In this document: piece by piece, positions 7,586 through 15,639 of the stretch
Layout of the letters: each line of letters begins with the position of its first letter
Position numbering within the stretch: the first letter of the stretch is position 1
Source of the DNA: Gemmatimonadota bacterium
GTDB taxonomy: Bacteria; Gemmatimonadota; Gemmatimonadetes; Longimicrobiales; Gaopeijiaceae
NCBI GenBank assembly: GCA_012267435.1
Contig: JAAXGM010000009.1
Location: 1 to 48,902, forward strand
DNA: 48,902 nucleotides
Direction of reading: 5' to 3'
Translations under genes and position numbers: made by a program
Notes under the pieces: generated by a model
What the model was told of the DNA's origin: nothing
Database searches by the model: none
Seen by the model: the letters and a program-made list of their open reading frames with translations, nothing else

Positions 7586-9188
7586 GGGTGCCTCCGTCGT
7601 CGGGGTGTCCGGGTTTCTCGCGCGAGCGCCGCCGGGAACGCCTCCGGGTCCATGCCCGCGTCGCCCGAATCCCTCCGCCGTACGTCGCCGCCATCCTGTC
7701 TGGGTCGGAAGTGCGGCCCGCCCCGGTGAGCAGCACGGCTCCGAAGCCGAGCATCAGCGCGATCATCGCGGTAGCCACCGCGACGAGGGTGAACAGCCCG
7801 CTCAGGAGGGAACCCAGCGTCGGTCCGCCCATTTCCGTGACGTGAGAAAGGGCGGACGGAAGAACGAGCGCCGCCAGACCGACGGCCAGCACGTGCAGCC
7901 GGTTCGAGGGCCGGAAGCGGTCCAGGGCCGGGATGCCCTTGCGCGCCAGCCACTCGCCGACAACGCTCGCCACGGCCAGATATCCCAGTCCGCCGGCCAG
8001 GAGTGAGACCAGGGGGAAGAGCGGCAACCAGGCGATGAGCAGGGGGATGCCGATGATCGACACCAGGAGAGCGAGACCTCCCAGCACCCACACCGGCAGA
8101 AGGAGGAAGCCGCCTGCCAGACCGACCAGTGCGGCCCGTCCGGGAGCGGCTCTGACCACTTCCGCCACGTTCTGCAGCCGGTCTCCGGCGAAGTGGGCGA
8201 CCGCGGTCCCCACGGCCAGGATGACCACGAGCCAGAACACGTCCCCGAAGAGACCGCTCAGACCGGATGTGACGTAGCGGAAAGGCCGGGCGCGCGCTTC
8301 GCCCCGACGGGAGGGCGGGCCGCGCTCCTCGTCCCGCGAAGCCGCCGCATCCGCCATCCCCGCTCCCGCGATGTCGCCGGCGTCCACGGTGAGGATGGTG
8401 CCCGCCACCGTCCCCCCGTCGCGCTGCAGTCGTCCGTCGATCACGCGCACCTCGCCCCCGATGTACGCGTCACCCTCGATGCGCAACGTCCCCTCGACCA
8501 CGACCACGTCGCCGGGGACTTCACCGGATATGGTGGCGTCGCCCTCCACCACGAGCAGGGCTCCGCCGATATCGGCGCCGGCGTCGACGATCACGTCCTC
8601 GCCCAGATGAAGCGACAGCTCCGTCAGATCGACGTCCCGGAGCGCCTCTTCCAGAACCCGGCCTCGTTGCAGAAGGAGGCGGAGCAGTGGGGGAACCAGG
8701 GCTGGCGCCATGCCCCCGATCTCGGCGCTCCCCGATACCCGGGGTATCGAGCCGTCTTCCGGCCGCGGACCGGCGAGCGCCTCCTGCAGTGCTCGGTCGA
8801 CACGCTCGGCGACGGCCCGCGGGTCACCGGTCAGCCGCGCTCCGGGCTCCCACGCGAGCAGGGCTTGGGCGAGGGATCCGTCATCCAGCGGAACGACTTC
8901 CGAGAGCAGGGACCGCCACGAGGCCGCGAGCTCCCCACTGGCCTGGTAGCTCCCAACCTGCTCGCCGTCAATCCGGACTTCGCCGTTCTGAAAGGCGATC
9001 TCGAGGGCCGGGCCGGAGTCGAACTCGATCGACAGGGTGGCATCCGCGTCGGAAACGGTCACGCGGTTCGATACCACCTGCCGCTCCTGAGCACCAATGG
9101 GCTGCGCCGCGCCCGCCGCCGACAGCGCGAGCATCGCGCCGAACACCGGAGTCAGGCCAGTGGGGCGGGAGGGGTCAGTTGTAAACAT
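7578..9188 (-). CDS. Exported bactofilin-like (polymer-forming) domain fused to a multi-TM domain
   Basis: 536 aa. Signal peptide to about residue 34. A helical region lies around 80-180. A right-handed beta-helix-like stretch (about 190-265) has regularly spaced GxxxxxEGDATISGEVPGD-type turns, as in bactofilin/'polymer-forming' proteins. From about 305 to 490 come five or six transmembrane segments (FWLVVILAVGTAVAHF, FLLLPVWVLGGLALLVSIIG and others), then an Arg-rich tail. The signal peptide puts the solenoid outside the cytoplasm, unlike classical cytosolic bactofilins. It overlaps the anti-sigma gene by 14 bp upstream and the DUF4097-like gene by 8 bp downstream, so it is almost certainly co-translated with them. 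I infer an envelope sensor or scaffold role; the biochemical function is unknown. Confidence 0.75.
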   Translation of the reverse strand: MFTTDPSRPTGLTPVFGAMLALSAAGAAQPIGAQERQVVSNRVTVSDADATLSIEFDSGPALEIAFQNGEVRIDGEQVGSYQASGELAASWRSLLSEVVPLDDGSLAQALLAWEPGARLTGDPRAVAERVDRALQEALAGPRPEDGSIPRVSGSAEIGGMAPALVPPLLRLLLQRGRVLEEALRDVDLTELSLHLGEDVIVDAGADIGGALLVVEGDATISGEVPGDVVVVEGTLRIEGDAYIGGEVRVIDGRLQRDGGTVAGTILTVDAGDIAGAGMADAAASRDEERGPPSRRGEARARPFRYVTSGLSGLFGDVFWLVVILAVGTAVAHFAGDRLQNVAEVVRAAPGRAALVGLAGGFLLLPVWVLGGLALLVSIIGIPLLIAWLPLFPLVSLLAGGLGYLAVASVVGEWLARKGIPALDRFRPSNRLHVLAVGLAALVLPSALSHVTEMGGPTLGSLLSGLFTLVAVATAMIALMLGFGAVLLTGAGRTSDPDRMAATYGGGIRATRAWTRRRSRRRSREKPGHPDDGGTHE

Positions 9189-10119
9189 GGCGAAGCGCGA
9201 AACGGGGGAAGCCGATGTTGCGGTGAAGAACCCAGATGGAGACGAGCATCAGGATGGTGAAGCCCGCCGCGACCGCGACCGCGGTAGCGGGCGACGCGAT
9301 CAGGTAGTCCGCGAGCGAATAGGCCCTGAAGACCGCCCCGCTCTGCATGACCGCCGCCAGCAGCGAGCTCCCGAACGCCGACAGGGCGTCGCGAGCCTGC
9401 CACCACAGATAGGTGATGAGGCCGCCGGTGGTAAGCTGCGGGACGGTTGAGAGGAAGGCCGCCACCGCCGCGAATGCGGCGACCGGCATGCTGGTCAGCG
9501 TCCCCGCGAGCATCCATCCACGCGGCGAACGAGGCCAGAGTCGGCGCCGTCGCGCAGCCTGGCGCCGGTCGGTGGTCTGTTCGGCCACCTCCCGCCAGCG
9601 CGCCATCACTCTCTCCGCGAAGCCGGCGGCGGGCGCGAGGGAGGGCAGGGCCTCGAGTGTGGCGATCAGACGCCGCCAGCCCGCCAGCCTGCTCTCGCAG
9701 TCACCGCAGGTCGCCAGATGCGCCTTCGCCAAGGTGGCGCGTTTCCTGGACAGCACACCGTCCGCGAGCTCCTGCAGCCGCCTTCCGGAGAGATGCGCGT
9801 CCGCGGCCGACCGGGTCAGCCACCGGCGCAGCCGGACCCACGACCATACCCGGGAGGAACGCGAGGCTTCGCCGTGGAGGTCGATCCCGGAAAGGACTCG
9901 CTCGGTGAACCGGCCGGGAGGGGCGAACCGACGCAGTCGGCCGAGTTCGCCGAAGACCTCCCGCCAAGCGTCCATCCGGGCGCGGCAACCGGTGCAGTCC
10001 GCCAGATGCCTGCGGGCGTATTCGGTCTCCGCGTCGACACGTCCTTCAGCGGCGTCGAGCAGGCCTTGGATCACGTCATCGTCCAGATGCCCGCCGTGGC
10101 TGGATCGATCCGAATTCAT
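9175..10119 (-). CDS. Anti-sigma factor with two zinc-finger (zf-HC2-like) domains
   Basis: 314 aa from ATG 10119 (NSDRSSHGGHLDDD); the ORF-track start at 10236 adds a segment without family character. Two HxxxCxxC motifs are present, HLADCTGC (about residues 40-47) and HLATCGDC (about 128-135), each in a helical domain like the zinc anti-sigma (ZAS) fold. Two hydrophobic segments follow (AGTLTSMPVAAFAAVAAFL and AVAVAAGFTILMLVSIWVLH). ZAS proteins bind and sequester the ECF sigma factor encoded beside them. The gene lies 153 bp behind the ECF sigma gene on the same strand. A tandem ZAS domain is unusual and may reflect duplication. It overlaps the next gene by 14 bp. Confidence 0.82.
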   Translation of the reverse strand: MNSDRSSHGGHLDDDVIQGLLDAAEGRVDAETEYARRHLADCTGCRARMDAWREVFGELGRLRRFAPPGRFTERVLSGIDLHGEASRSSRVWSWVRLRRWLTRSAADAHLSGRRLQELADGVLSRKRATLAKAHLATCGDCESRLAGWRRLIATLEALPSLAPAAGFAERVMARWREVAEQTTDRRQAARRRRLWPRSPRGWMLAGTLTSMPVAAFAAVAAFLSTVPQLTTGGLITYLWWQARDALSAFGSSLLAAVMQSGAVFRAYSLADYLIASPATAVAVAAGFTILMLVSIWVLHRNIGFPRFALRHVYN

Positions 10120-10272
10120 CTGCCGCCTGCCGCCTCCGCCTGTCGTGGCGTTCCCATCCTCGCGGGATCTCCAGGATGCGGGGTCATCGTAGTCCCAAAA
10201 CCCGTGCCCTGCATCGGCTCTCCCGGCGTACGGCACGAGCGCGCGGTAGGTTTCGCGTCCATGAGCATCGAA

Positions 10273-10863
10273 TCATGCCTCCGCGAGCCGAAGCTTGAGT
10301 TCGGCCCTGGCCCGGTGAAGATAGGTCTTTACCGTGCCAAGCGGGATGTCCATGATGCGGGCGATCTCGTCATAGGTGTGTCCCTCGATGTGGCGGAGCA
10401 ACACCACCACCCGATAATCCTCGCGCAGCTTCCCGATCGCGGCCTCGATCTGGCCGGCGAGCTCGCGGTTCTGGACATATTCCTCCGGGCTTTCTCCGGG
10501 CGACCGCACCACCAGGCTGGTGCGCGCCTGGGCCTCCGGGGTGACCGCGTCCGGCGCGCCGTGCATCGAGACCGTGGGCACGCGCCGCTTGCGCAGATGA
10601 TCGATGGTCAGGTTGTTTGCGATCTTGAAGATCCAGCTGGAGAACTTGTATTGGGGATTGTAGGTATCGATCGCGTTGAAGGTGCGGATGAAGGCTTCCT
10701 GCGCCAGGTCTTCGGCGACGGTGCGGTTCCTCACCATCCGGTATATCAGGGAGAAGACGGGGCGTTCATATCTGGAGAGCAGTTCGCGATAGGCGCTCTC
10801 CCGACCCTCGGCGGCGAGGGTTACGAGTTCCGCGTCTTCGACGCTCTGGTAGTTCAAGGACAT
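10273..10863 (-). CDS. ECF-type RNA polymerase sigma factor
   Basis: 196 aa. Sigma-70 region 2 spans about residues 22-95 with AEDLAQEAFIRTFNAID and KFSSWIFKIANNLTIDHLRK. A linker follows, then region 4.2 as a helix-turn-helix with HIEGHTYDEIARIMDIPLGT and KTYLHRARAELK. Regions 1, 3 and the C-terminal extensions are missing, so it is group IV (ECF). It heads the anti-sigma/bactofilin/DUF4097 operon and is divergent from menG with only 38 bp between starts. An ECF-like promoter (GGAAAC-N16-CGTA) lies immediately upstream, suggesting autoregulation. Confidence 0.93.
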   Translation of the reverse strand: MSLNYQSVEDAELVTLAAEGRESAYRELLSRYERPVFSLIYRMVRNRTVAEDLAQEAFIRTFNAIDTYNPQYKFSSWIFKIANNLTIDHLRKRRVPTVSMHGAPDAVTPEAQARTSLVVRSPGESPEEYVQNRELAGQIEAAIGKLREDYRVVVLLRHIEGHTYDEIARIMDIPLGTVKTYLHRARAELKLRLAEA

Positions 10864-10890
10864 CCGCCGGATGAGGTTCGCGCCGTCCCG

Positions 10891-10916
10891 TACGAGAATC
10901 GATGATGAACGTTTCC
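10891..10916 (-). promoter_or_regulatory. Candidate ECF promoter of the sigma operon (autoregulatory)
   Basis: On the minus strand GGAAAC (10916-10911), 16 bp, then CGTA (10894-10891). The predicted transcript would start near 10884, about 20 nt before the sigma gene. The layout resembles known ECF promoters such as the sigma-W type (GAAAC-N16-CGT). The -35 element lies inside the first codons of divergent menG. The same motif occurs upstream of the M48 gene and of mutM. Confidence 0.6.
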
Positions 10917-11630
10917 GGAGCGCAGCCGTCGTCGGGGGACGACCGCGCGCGCCAGGTGCACGAGATCTTCTCGCGCATCGCGCCGCGGTACGACATCCTC
11001 AACCGCGTGCTCAGCCTGAGCATCGACCGCTGGTGGCGTCGCCGGGCCGTGCGCGCGCTCGACTATTCCTCTCACGACTCGGCCCGATACCTGGATGCCT
11101 GCGCGGGCACCTGCGACCTGGCCATCGAACTGGCGACCCGCCCGGACTTCCGGGGCAGGGTGGTGGCGCTGGACTTCGCGGAACCCATGCTGCGCAGGGG
11201 CGGGAGGAAAAGCGTTGGTCTGCCCGTGCATCCGCTGTGCGGGGACGCGCAGCGTCTGCCTTTCGCCGACGAGTCCTTCGACGGCGCCATGGTGGCCTTC
11301 GGGGTGCGCAACCTTTCGCACCTCGACTTGGGATTGGCGGAGCTGCGCCGGGTGCTGCGCGACGGGAGCCCGCTGGTCGTTCTCGAATTCACCATTCCCC
11401 CGAACCCGATCATCCGGGCCGCATATCTCTGGTACTTCCGGCACATTCTTCCGGCGGTCGGCCGGATCGTGTCGGGGCACCGCTGGGCGTACAGCTATCT
11501 GCCGGCCTCGGTCCGTGAATTCCCGGGTCCGCAAGTCTTGGGCCAGCGACTGCTGGACGCGGGATTCCGCACGGTCCGGTGGCAACTGCCGACCTTCGGG
11601 ATAGTGGCCATCCATGTGGGTGAGAGGTAG
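10902..11630 (+). CDS. menG: Demethylmenaquinone/ubiquinone C-methyltransferase (UbiE/MenG)
   Basis: 242 aa class I SAM methyltransferase of the UbiE/MenG family: VHEIFSRIAPRYDILNRVLS at the N-terminus, motif I YLDACAGTCDLAI, the family signature FGVRNLSHLD, and HRWAYSYLPASVREFPG near the C-terminus. It performs the last C-methylation in menaquinone synthesis at the membrane. Motif I reads AGTCD where the family normally has AGTGD, a conservative oddity worth noting. Starts at ATG 10902 or 10905 are equivalent. It is monocistronic here; the genes on both sides run on the other strand. MenG rather than UbiE is inferred from the presumed phylum. Confidence 0.9.
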   Translation: MMNVSGAQPSSGDDRARQVHEIFSRIAPRYDILNRVLSLSIDRWWRRRAVRALDYSSHDSARYLDACAGTCDLAIELATRPDFRGRVVALDFAEPMLRRGGRKSVGLPVHPLCGDAQRLPFADESFDGAMVAFGVRNLSHLDLGLAELRRVLRDGSPLVVLEFTIPPNPIIRAAYLWYFRHILPAVGRIVSGHRWAYSYLPASVREFPGPQVLGQRLLDAGFRTVRWQLPTFGIVAIHVGER

Positions 11631-11662
11631 CTCGGAGGGCGGCGGGTCCCGATGGCCCCGCG

Positions 11663-13156
11663 TCATCCGGGGGATGGTCCGGCCGGCGGAACCGGACCGG
11701 AGATTCCCTCCACTTCCCAGATCGTCACTTCGCCGAGCGTATCGACGGGCAGGTCGAACCGGGACGGATCCCCGAGAATGAGGATCACCATCCGGTCCGG
11801 ATCCAGGTGCCTCCGCAGGACGCGGTGCACGTCGGCGGGAGAGACCCGCTGTACGCCCGTCACATACCGCTCCAGCCAGTCTTCCGGCAGCTCCTGGGCA
11901 TCGTGCAGCACGCGCCGGGAGACGACTTGCATCGCTCCCTGGAAATTGAACGAGAAGCCGTTGCTGGCCGCCTCCACGGCGGCTTCCACCTCGTCGCGCG
12001 CGGGGGGAGCGGTGCGCATTTCCTCCATCACCTCGAGGATCGCGCGCGTCGCGGCAATGGTCGACTCGCTTTTCGTTCGCGTGAGGGCGCCCACGATGCC
12101 GTCATTGTCGTCGGGGGTGGTCCAGAAGGAGCCCGCGCTGTAGGAGAGACCGAGTTCGGTGCGCACCCGGTTCAGAATGCGGCTCGAGAAGCCCCCGGAT
12201 CCGAGGATCGAGTTGGCTATGCGGGAGGCGAAGTAGTCGCCCGAGTCCTCTTGGCGGACGGAGCTTCGGTGCGCCATGACGATGGTCGTCTGCTCCAGCT
12301 CCCGCGGGATCAGGTAGATCCCCGGCTCGTCCATGATGTCGGGGGTCGGTGGTTCGGGCAGCGTCTGCTCGCACGCGGGCCACCCGGAGAGAAATCCGCG
12401 CAGGTGGGCCTCGATTTCCTCCCATTCCAGGTTGCCCGACACCCCCAGCGTCAGGTTGTCCCGGCACAGGATGCGTCCATGGGCGGCGAGCAGGTTCTCA
12501 CGCGAGAGATCCTCCGGATCGAGATCGTCGGGTCCCATCTCCCAGCCGATGGGGTGGTCGCCGAACATGAGACGATTGAACTCGGAGAACGCCAGACGAC
12601 CGGGGTCGTCGGGGCGGCGCAGGGCGCTCTCCAGCTCCTGACCGCGCCACACCTCGACCTGAACCGAATCGAAGCGGGGATGAAGTAGCATGTCCTTCCA
12701 GAGGCGCAGGCCGGGCTCCAGGTTGCCGGTGAGCGAGTTGAGGGTCGCGGAGGTGCTCCCGCCGGAGGATCCGAACGCAAGCTGCAGCGCGTGCTGGTCG
12801 ACTTGTTCGTCGACGGAATCGGGATGGAGTTCGATGGTCCCCCCGAACCGGAGCAGCGAGGGGAGCGCGGTGGTGGCGGCGTAGAGTTCCCGGCCAAGGA
12901 GTCCGAAACCGCCCGCAAAGCGCGCGTAGACGTTCACCAGGGGCAGGGAGTGGTCCTCCAGGAAGAAGACGGTCACGCCCTCGATCTCGTGCTCCGAGGG
13001 GGTGGGCGGGGTGAAGGACAGCGGGGCGAATCGGAGCGCCTCGACGGCGTCCCGGTCCGCGGGCGGTCTCTGCGCGGTCGCTCCGTCCGGCGTCGCGGCC
13101 ACCGCTGCGAGCAGGGTGGCGATCAATGCCGGGCGTTCCGGCCCGAATCGGGTCAC
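11663..13156 (-). CDS. M16-family peptidase-like protein, apparently non-catalytic partner
   Basis: About 497 aa from GTG 13156, whose GTGA overlaps the stop of the preceding M16 gene. The 815-aa ORF-track call reads through that gene and should not be used. A signal peptide is likely (LIATLLAAVAATPDGATAQ). The M16 fold is recognisable (VYARFAGGFGLLGRELYAAT, a GSGGFSSRILNRVRTELGLSY stretch), but the zinc motif HxxEH is absent where it should follow the first strands. Bacterial M16B enzymes often pair an active subunit with an inactive one carrying the RG/Y substrate loop, and this matches. Probably a periplasmic heterodimer with the product of 13153-14679. Confidence 0.85.
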   Translation of the reverse strand: MTRFGPERPALIATLLAAVAATPDGATAQRPPADRDAVEALRFAPLSFTPPTPSEHEIEGVTVFFLEDHSLPLVNVYARFAGGFGLLGRELYAATTALPSLLRFGGTIELHPDSVDEQVDQHALQLAFGSSGGSTSATLNSLTGNLEPGLRLWKDMLLHPRFDSVQVEVWRGQELESALRRPDDPGRLAFSEFNRLMFGDHPIGWEMGPDDLDPEDLSRENLLAAHGRILCRDNLTLGVSGNLEWEEIEAHLRGFLSGWPACEQTLPEPPTPDIMDEPGIYLIPRELEQTTIVMAHRSSVRQEDSGDYFASRIANSILGSGGFSSRILNRVRTELGLSYSAGSFWTTPDDNDGIVGALTRTKSESTIAATRAILEVMEEMRTAPPARDEVEAAVEAASNGFSFNFQGAMQVVSRRVLHDAQELPEDWLERYVTGVQRVSPADVHRVLRRHLDPDRMVILILGDPSRFDLPVDTLGEVTIWEVEGISGPVPPAGPSPG

Positions 13157-14679
13157 GGGTCGGTGTCTCCGGTCCGCTTCACGAGGGTGGCGACGGTTCG
13201 GTTGTCGCGCGTGAAATAGGTTTGCACCACGCGTTGCACGTCCGCGGGCTGGACGTTGTAGAGCAGGGCGGTCCGCTCGAAGGTGGTCCGCCAGTTTCCG
13301 TAATGGGTGACCGAGCCGGCAAGCTGAAGCGCGAGTCCGAGGTTGGATTGAAGGCGCCGCACGCCGGACGCCACCAGCTGGTTGCGCACGCGCCGCAGCT
13401 CCCTCTGTTCGGGAGGTTCCAGCGCGAGGCGCTCGATTTCCTCGTAGAGGGCCGCTTCGATGTCGGCGGGGGTGCTCGGCGCGCGTGGGGTTACGTGGAC
13501 GACGAACTGTCCCGGGAAGCGCGATCCCGGCACGGTGGTGGCGGTGACCGCGGCGGCCAGGCGGTCCTGCGTGACCAGGCGACGGTAGAGACGGGAGGTG
13601 CGCCGCCCCGCCAGCACGGACGCCAGCATGGTGAGCGCCGGGCTGTCCGGGTGGTGACCGCTCACCGTGTGCCACCCCACCCGCAGCTGCGGCTCGGCGT
13701 CCATTACCAGCTCCACCCGGCGCTCGCCGCGCTGCGGAGGCTCGACGGCGAGGACCGGGGGAGGGGGGTCGCCGGACCGGATGTCGCCCAGGTAGTCGCG
13801 CGCCCAGGCTGTGATCGAATCCGGCGCCACGTCGCCCACGATCGCGACCACGGCATTGCGGGCGCCGTAGTAGCGCCGGTGGTACTCCTCCACGTCGCGG
13901 CGCGACAGCCGCTCCAAGTCCGACATGTACCCGACCACCGGAACCCCGTAGGGGTGCATCAGGAACGCCGTCGCCAGGTGGACCTCGTGCAGAAGGCCGC
14001 CCGGGTTGGTGTCCACCCGGGTGCGGCGCTCCTCCATGACCACGTCTCGCTCGGTATAGAATTCGCGAAAGACGGGGTTGTGCGCCCGGTCGCTCTCGAG
14101 CAGGAACCACATCTTGGCCCGGTTGGCCGGAAGTTCCACGAAATAGGTCGTAGCCTCCGAGGAGGTGGTTGCGTTGAGGTTGCGGGCGCCGTTTCTCGTG
14201 AGGATGCGGCTGAACTCGTTGGAGACCACGGGGGTCTGTGCCTGGCCCTCATAGGCTTTGACACGTTCCCGGAGCGCGCTGAGGCGGGTGGTGTCGGTCG
14301 CTGGCGCGGACAACTCTGCGAGCAGGGAGTCGTGCGCGGCGTCCATGCGCGCGAAGAGATCGAGCTCGGTTTCCACGTCGCGGGTGCCCACCGTGGTGGT
14401 GCCCTTGAAGAGCATGTGCTCGAGGAGATGGGCCGTGCCGGTCGTCCCGAGCGTCTCGTTCACGCCCCCGACCGCGTACTCGACGACGAACGCCGCCGTG
14501 GGGGCCGATGGACGCGGGAGGATCAGCAGGCGCAGCCCGTTGTCAAGCGTCAGTTCCCGCACGGGAAGGTCGGGAACGATGCCGTCCTGGCCCGAGGCCC
14601 GCTCGGGCAGCGAGCTGAGCGCAGCCAGAATCAGGGTCGGGAGGACCCTGGGGGCCTGCGAGCGAAACCGCGCCGCCAT
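13153..14679 (-). CDS. M16-family zinc metallopeptidase, catalytic subunit
   Basis: 508 aa from ATG 14679, which has GGAGG four bases upstream and gives a normal signal peptide (RVLPTLILAALSSL...ASGQ). The ORF-track start at 14760 runs back through a dispersed repeat. The catalytic inverted zinc motif HLLEH is present in TAHLLEHMLFKG, with the downstream Glu region in ERVKAYEGQAQTPVVSNEF. These are periplasmic or outer-membrane-associated peptide-degrading enzymes. It is followed by a second M16 gene (4-bp overlap) lacking the zinc ligands, and preceded by mutM. A candidate ECF promoter upstream of mutM could drive all three. Confidence 0.92.
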   Translation of the reverse strand: MAARFRSQAPRVLPTLILAALSSLPERASGQDGIVPDLPVRELTLDNGLRLLILPRPSAPTAAFVVEYAVGGVNETLGTTGTAHLLEHMLFKGTTTVGTRDVETELDLFARMDAAHDSLLAELSAPATDTTRLSALRERVKAYEGQAQTPVVSNEFSRILTRNGARNLNATTSSEATTYFVELPANRAKMWFLLESDRAHNPVFREFYTERDVVMEERRTRVDTNPGGLLHEVHLATAFLMHPYGVPVVGYMSDLERLSRRDVEEYHRRYYGARNAVVAIVGDVAPDSITAWARDYLGDIRSGDPPPPVLAVEPPQRGERRVELVMDAEPQLRVGWHTVSGHHPDSPALTMLASVLAGRRTSRLYRRLVTQDRLAAAVTATTVPGSRFPGQFVVHVTPRAPSTPADIEAALYEEIERLALEPPEQRELRRVRNQLVASGVRRLQSNLGLALQLAGSVTHYGNWRTTFERTALLYNVQPADVQRVVQTYFTRDNRTVATLVKRTGDTDP

Positions 14680-14692
14680 CCGTCCTCCGAAG

Positions 14693-14760
14693 CGCCTTGC
14701 CGGCCCGGCGCCTCGCCGCTCTCGGTGCTCGGACGGATTCATCCACGGACTGCTGGTCAT
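14693..14760 (-). repeat. Dispersed ~65-bp repeat, copy B
   Basis: Minus-strand sense: ACCAGCAGTCCGTGGATGAA ... CGAGAGCGGCGAGGCGCC ... GGCCGGCAAGGCGCT. It occupies the whole gap between the mutM stop and the preferred start of the M16 gene, so here it is most likely an untranslated leader element. It shares the AAGGCGCT extension with copy C. Confidence 0.82.
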
Positions 14761-15587
14761 TGATGTGGTGGCTGGCAGCGGGGACAGTGGAACGCCGATC
14801 GGTTGCCGATCACCGTCTTAAGGACGACCCCCGGACACTTCACGCAGGGCTGGCCTTCCCGACCGTATATCACCAGACGGGGACCGAACGATCCTTCGAG
14901 CCCGGCGGGGTCGCGGTAGTCGCGCAGGGTCGTCCCGCAGGCGGCGATGGCGGCCCGCAGCACCCTGCGGATGGATCGGTGCAGGGGCGCGACCCTGGCC
15001 GCCGGAATCGCGCGCGCCGGCACGGCCGGGTGGATGCCGGCGAGAAACAGCGCCTCATTCGCATAGATGTTCCCGATTCCGGCCACGCGCCGCTGGTCGA
15101 GCAGCCACGAACGGATCGGGGAGCGGGAGCGGGCGAGTTCGGCCGCAAGACGGCGGGCGGTGAACGCGCGGCTGAGAGGTTCGAGCCCCAGCGTGCGCGA
15201 CCAGCTCCGCCACGAGCGCCCGGAGAAGCGCTGCAACCGCCCGAATCGACGCACGTCGCTGTAGACGGCCGCGTCGCCTCCGGCCAGATCGAAGGTGACG
15301 CCCGTGTGGACGGGGAGCGGAGTGGAGTCGCCGCGCGGATGGAACAGAAGGCGGCCGGTCATCCCTAGGTTGATGACCAGAACCGTGTCCGGGGAGCAGA
15401 ACCACACCACGTTCTTGCCCCGTCGTCCCACCTGGTCGATCCTGGCGCCGCCCATTCCGCGGGCGAAGGCGCCGGCCGGCTCCGACAGCAGATCAGGGCG
15501 CCGTACGCTCACACCGGAGATCGTCCGGCCGGCGAGGTGCGGCGCGAGGCCCCGCGCGATCGTCTCCGCTTCGGGAAGTTCGGGCAG
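14757..15587 (-). CDS. mutM: Formamidopyrimidine-DNA glycosylase (Fpg), CTG start
   Basis: 276 aa. The ORF track begins at GTG 15512 and misses the catalytic N-terminus. Upstream in frame the sequence reads (L)PELPEAETIARGL, where Pro2 and Glu3 are the Schiff-base and acid residues that define Fpg. No ATG/GTG/TTG exists between the upstream in-frame stop and PELPE, so CTG 15587 with GGAG five bases upstream is the start. Also visible: RRGKNVVW, GIGNIYANEALF (H2TH region) and the C-terminal zinc finger CVKC...CPRC. It excises 8-oxoguanine and ring-opened purines and nicks the AP site. A candidate ECF promoter lies just upstream; two M16 peptidase genes follow. Confidence 0.92.
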   Translation of the reverse strand: MPELPEAETIARGLAPHLAGRTISGVSVRRPDLLSEPAGAFARGMGGARIDQVGRRGKNVVWFCSPDTVLVINLGMTGRLLFHPRGDSTPLPVHTGVTFDLAGGDAAVYSDVRRFGRLQRFSGRSWRSWSRTLGLEPLSRAFTARRLAAELARSRSPIRSWLLDQRRVAGIGNIYANEALFLAGIHPAVPARAIPAARVAPLHRSIRRVLRAAIAACGTTLRDYRDPAGLEGSFGPRLVIYGREGQPCVKCPGVVLKTVIGNRSAFHCPRCQPPHQ

Positions 15588-15613
15588 TCTGACTCCGGCG
15601 GCTGGAGGTGGGC

Positions 15614-15639
15614 GACGGTGAGGTGAGGATCAGGTTTCC
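15614..15639 (-). promoter_or_regulatory. Candidate ECF promoter upstream of mutM-M16-M16
   Basis: Minus strand GGAAAC (15639-15634), 16 bp, CGTC (15617-15614). It lies in the last codons of ybjQ and the 42-bp gap before mutM, with a predicted start near 15607. Spacing is identical to the copy upstream of the ECF sigma gene. Confidence 0.45.

Noticed and set aside
11663-14110. 815-aa protein as a single M16 fusion
   Set aside because: The first ~318 codons are the wrong frame of the upstream M16 gene; the real start is GTG 13156 overlapping that gene's stop.
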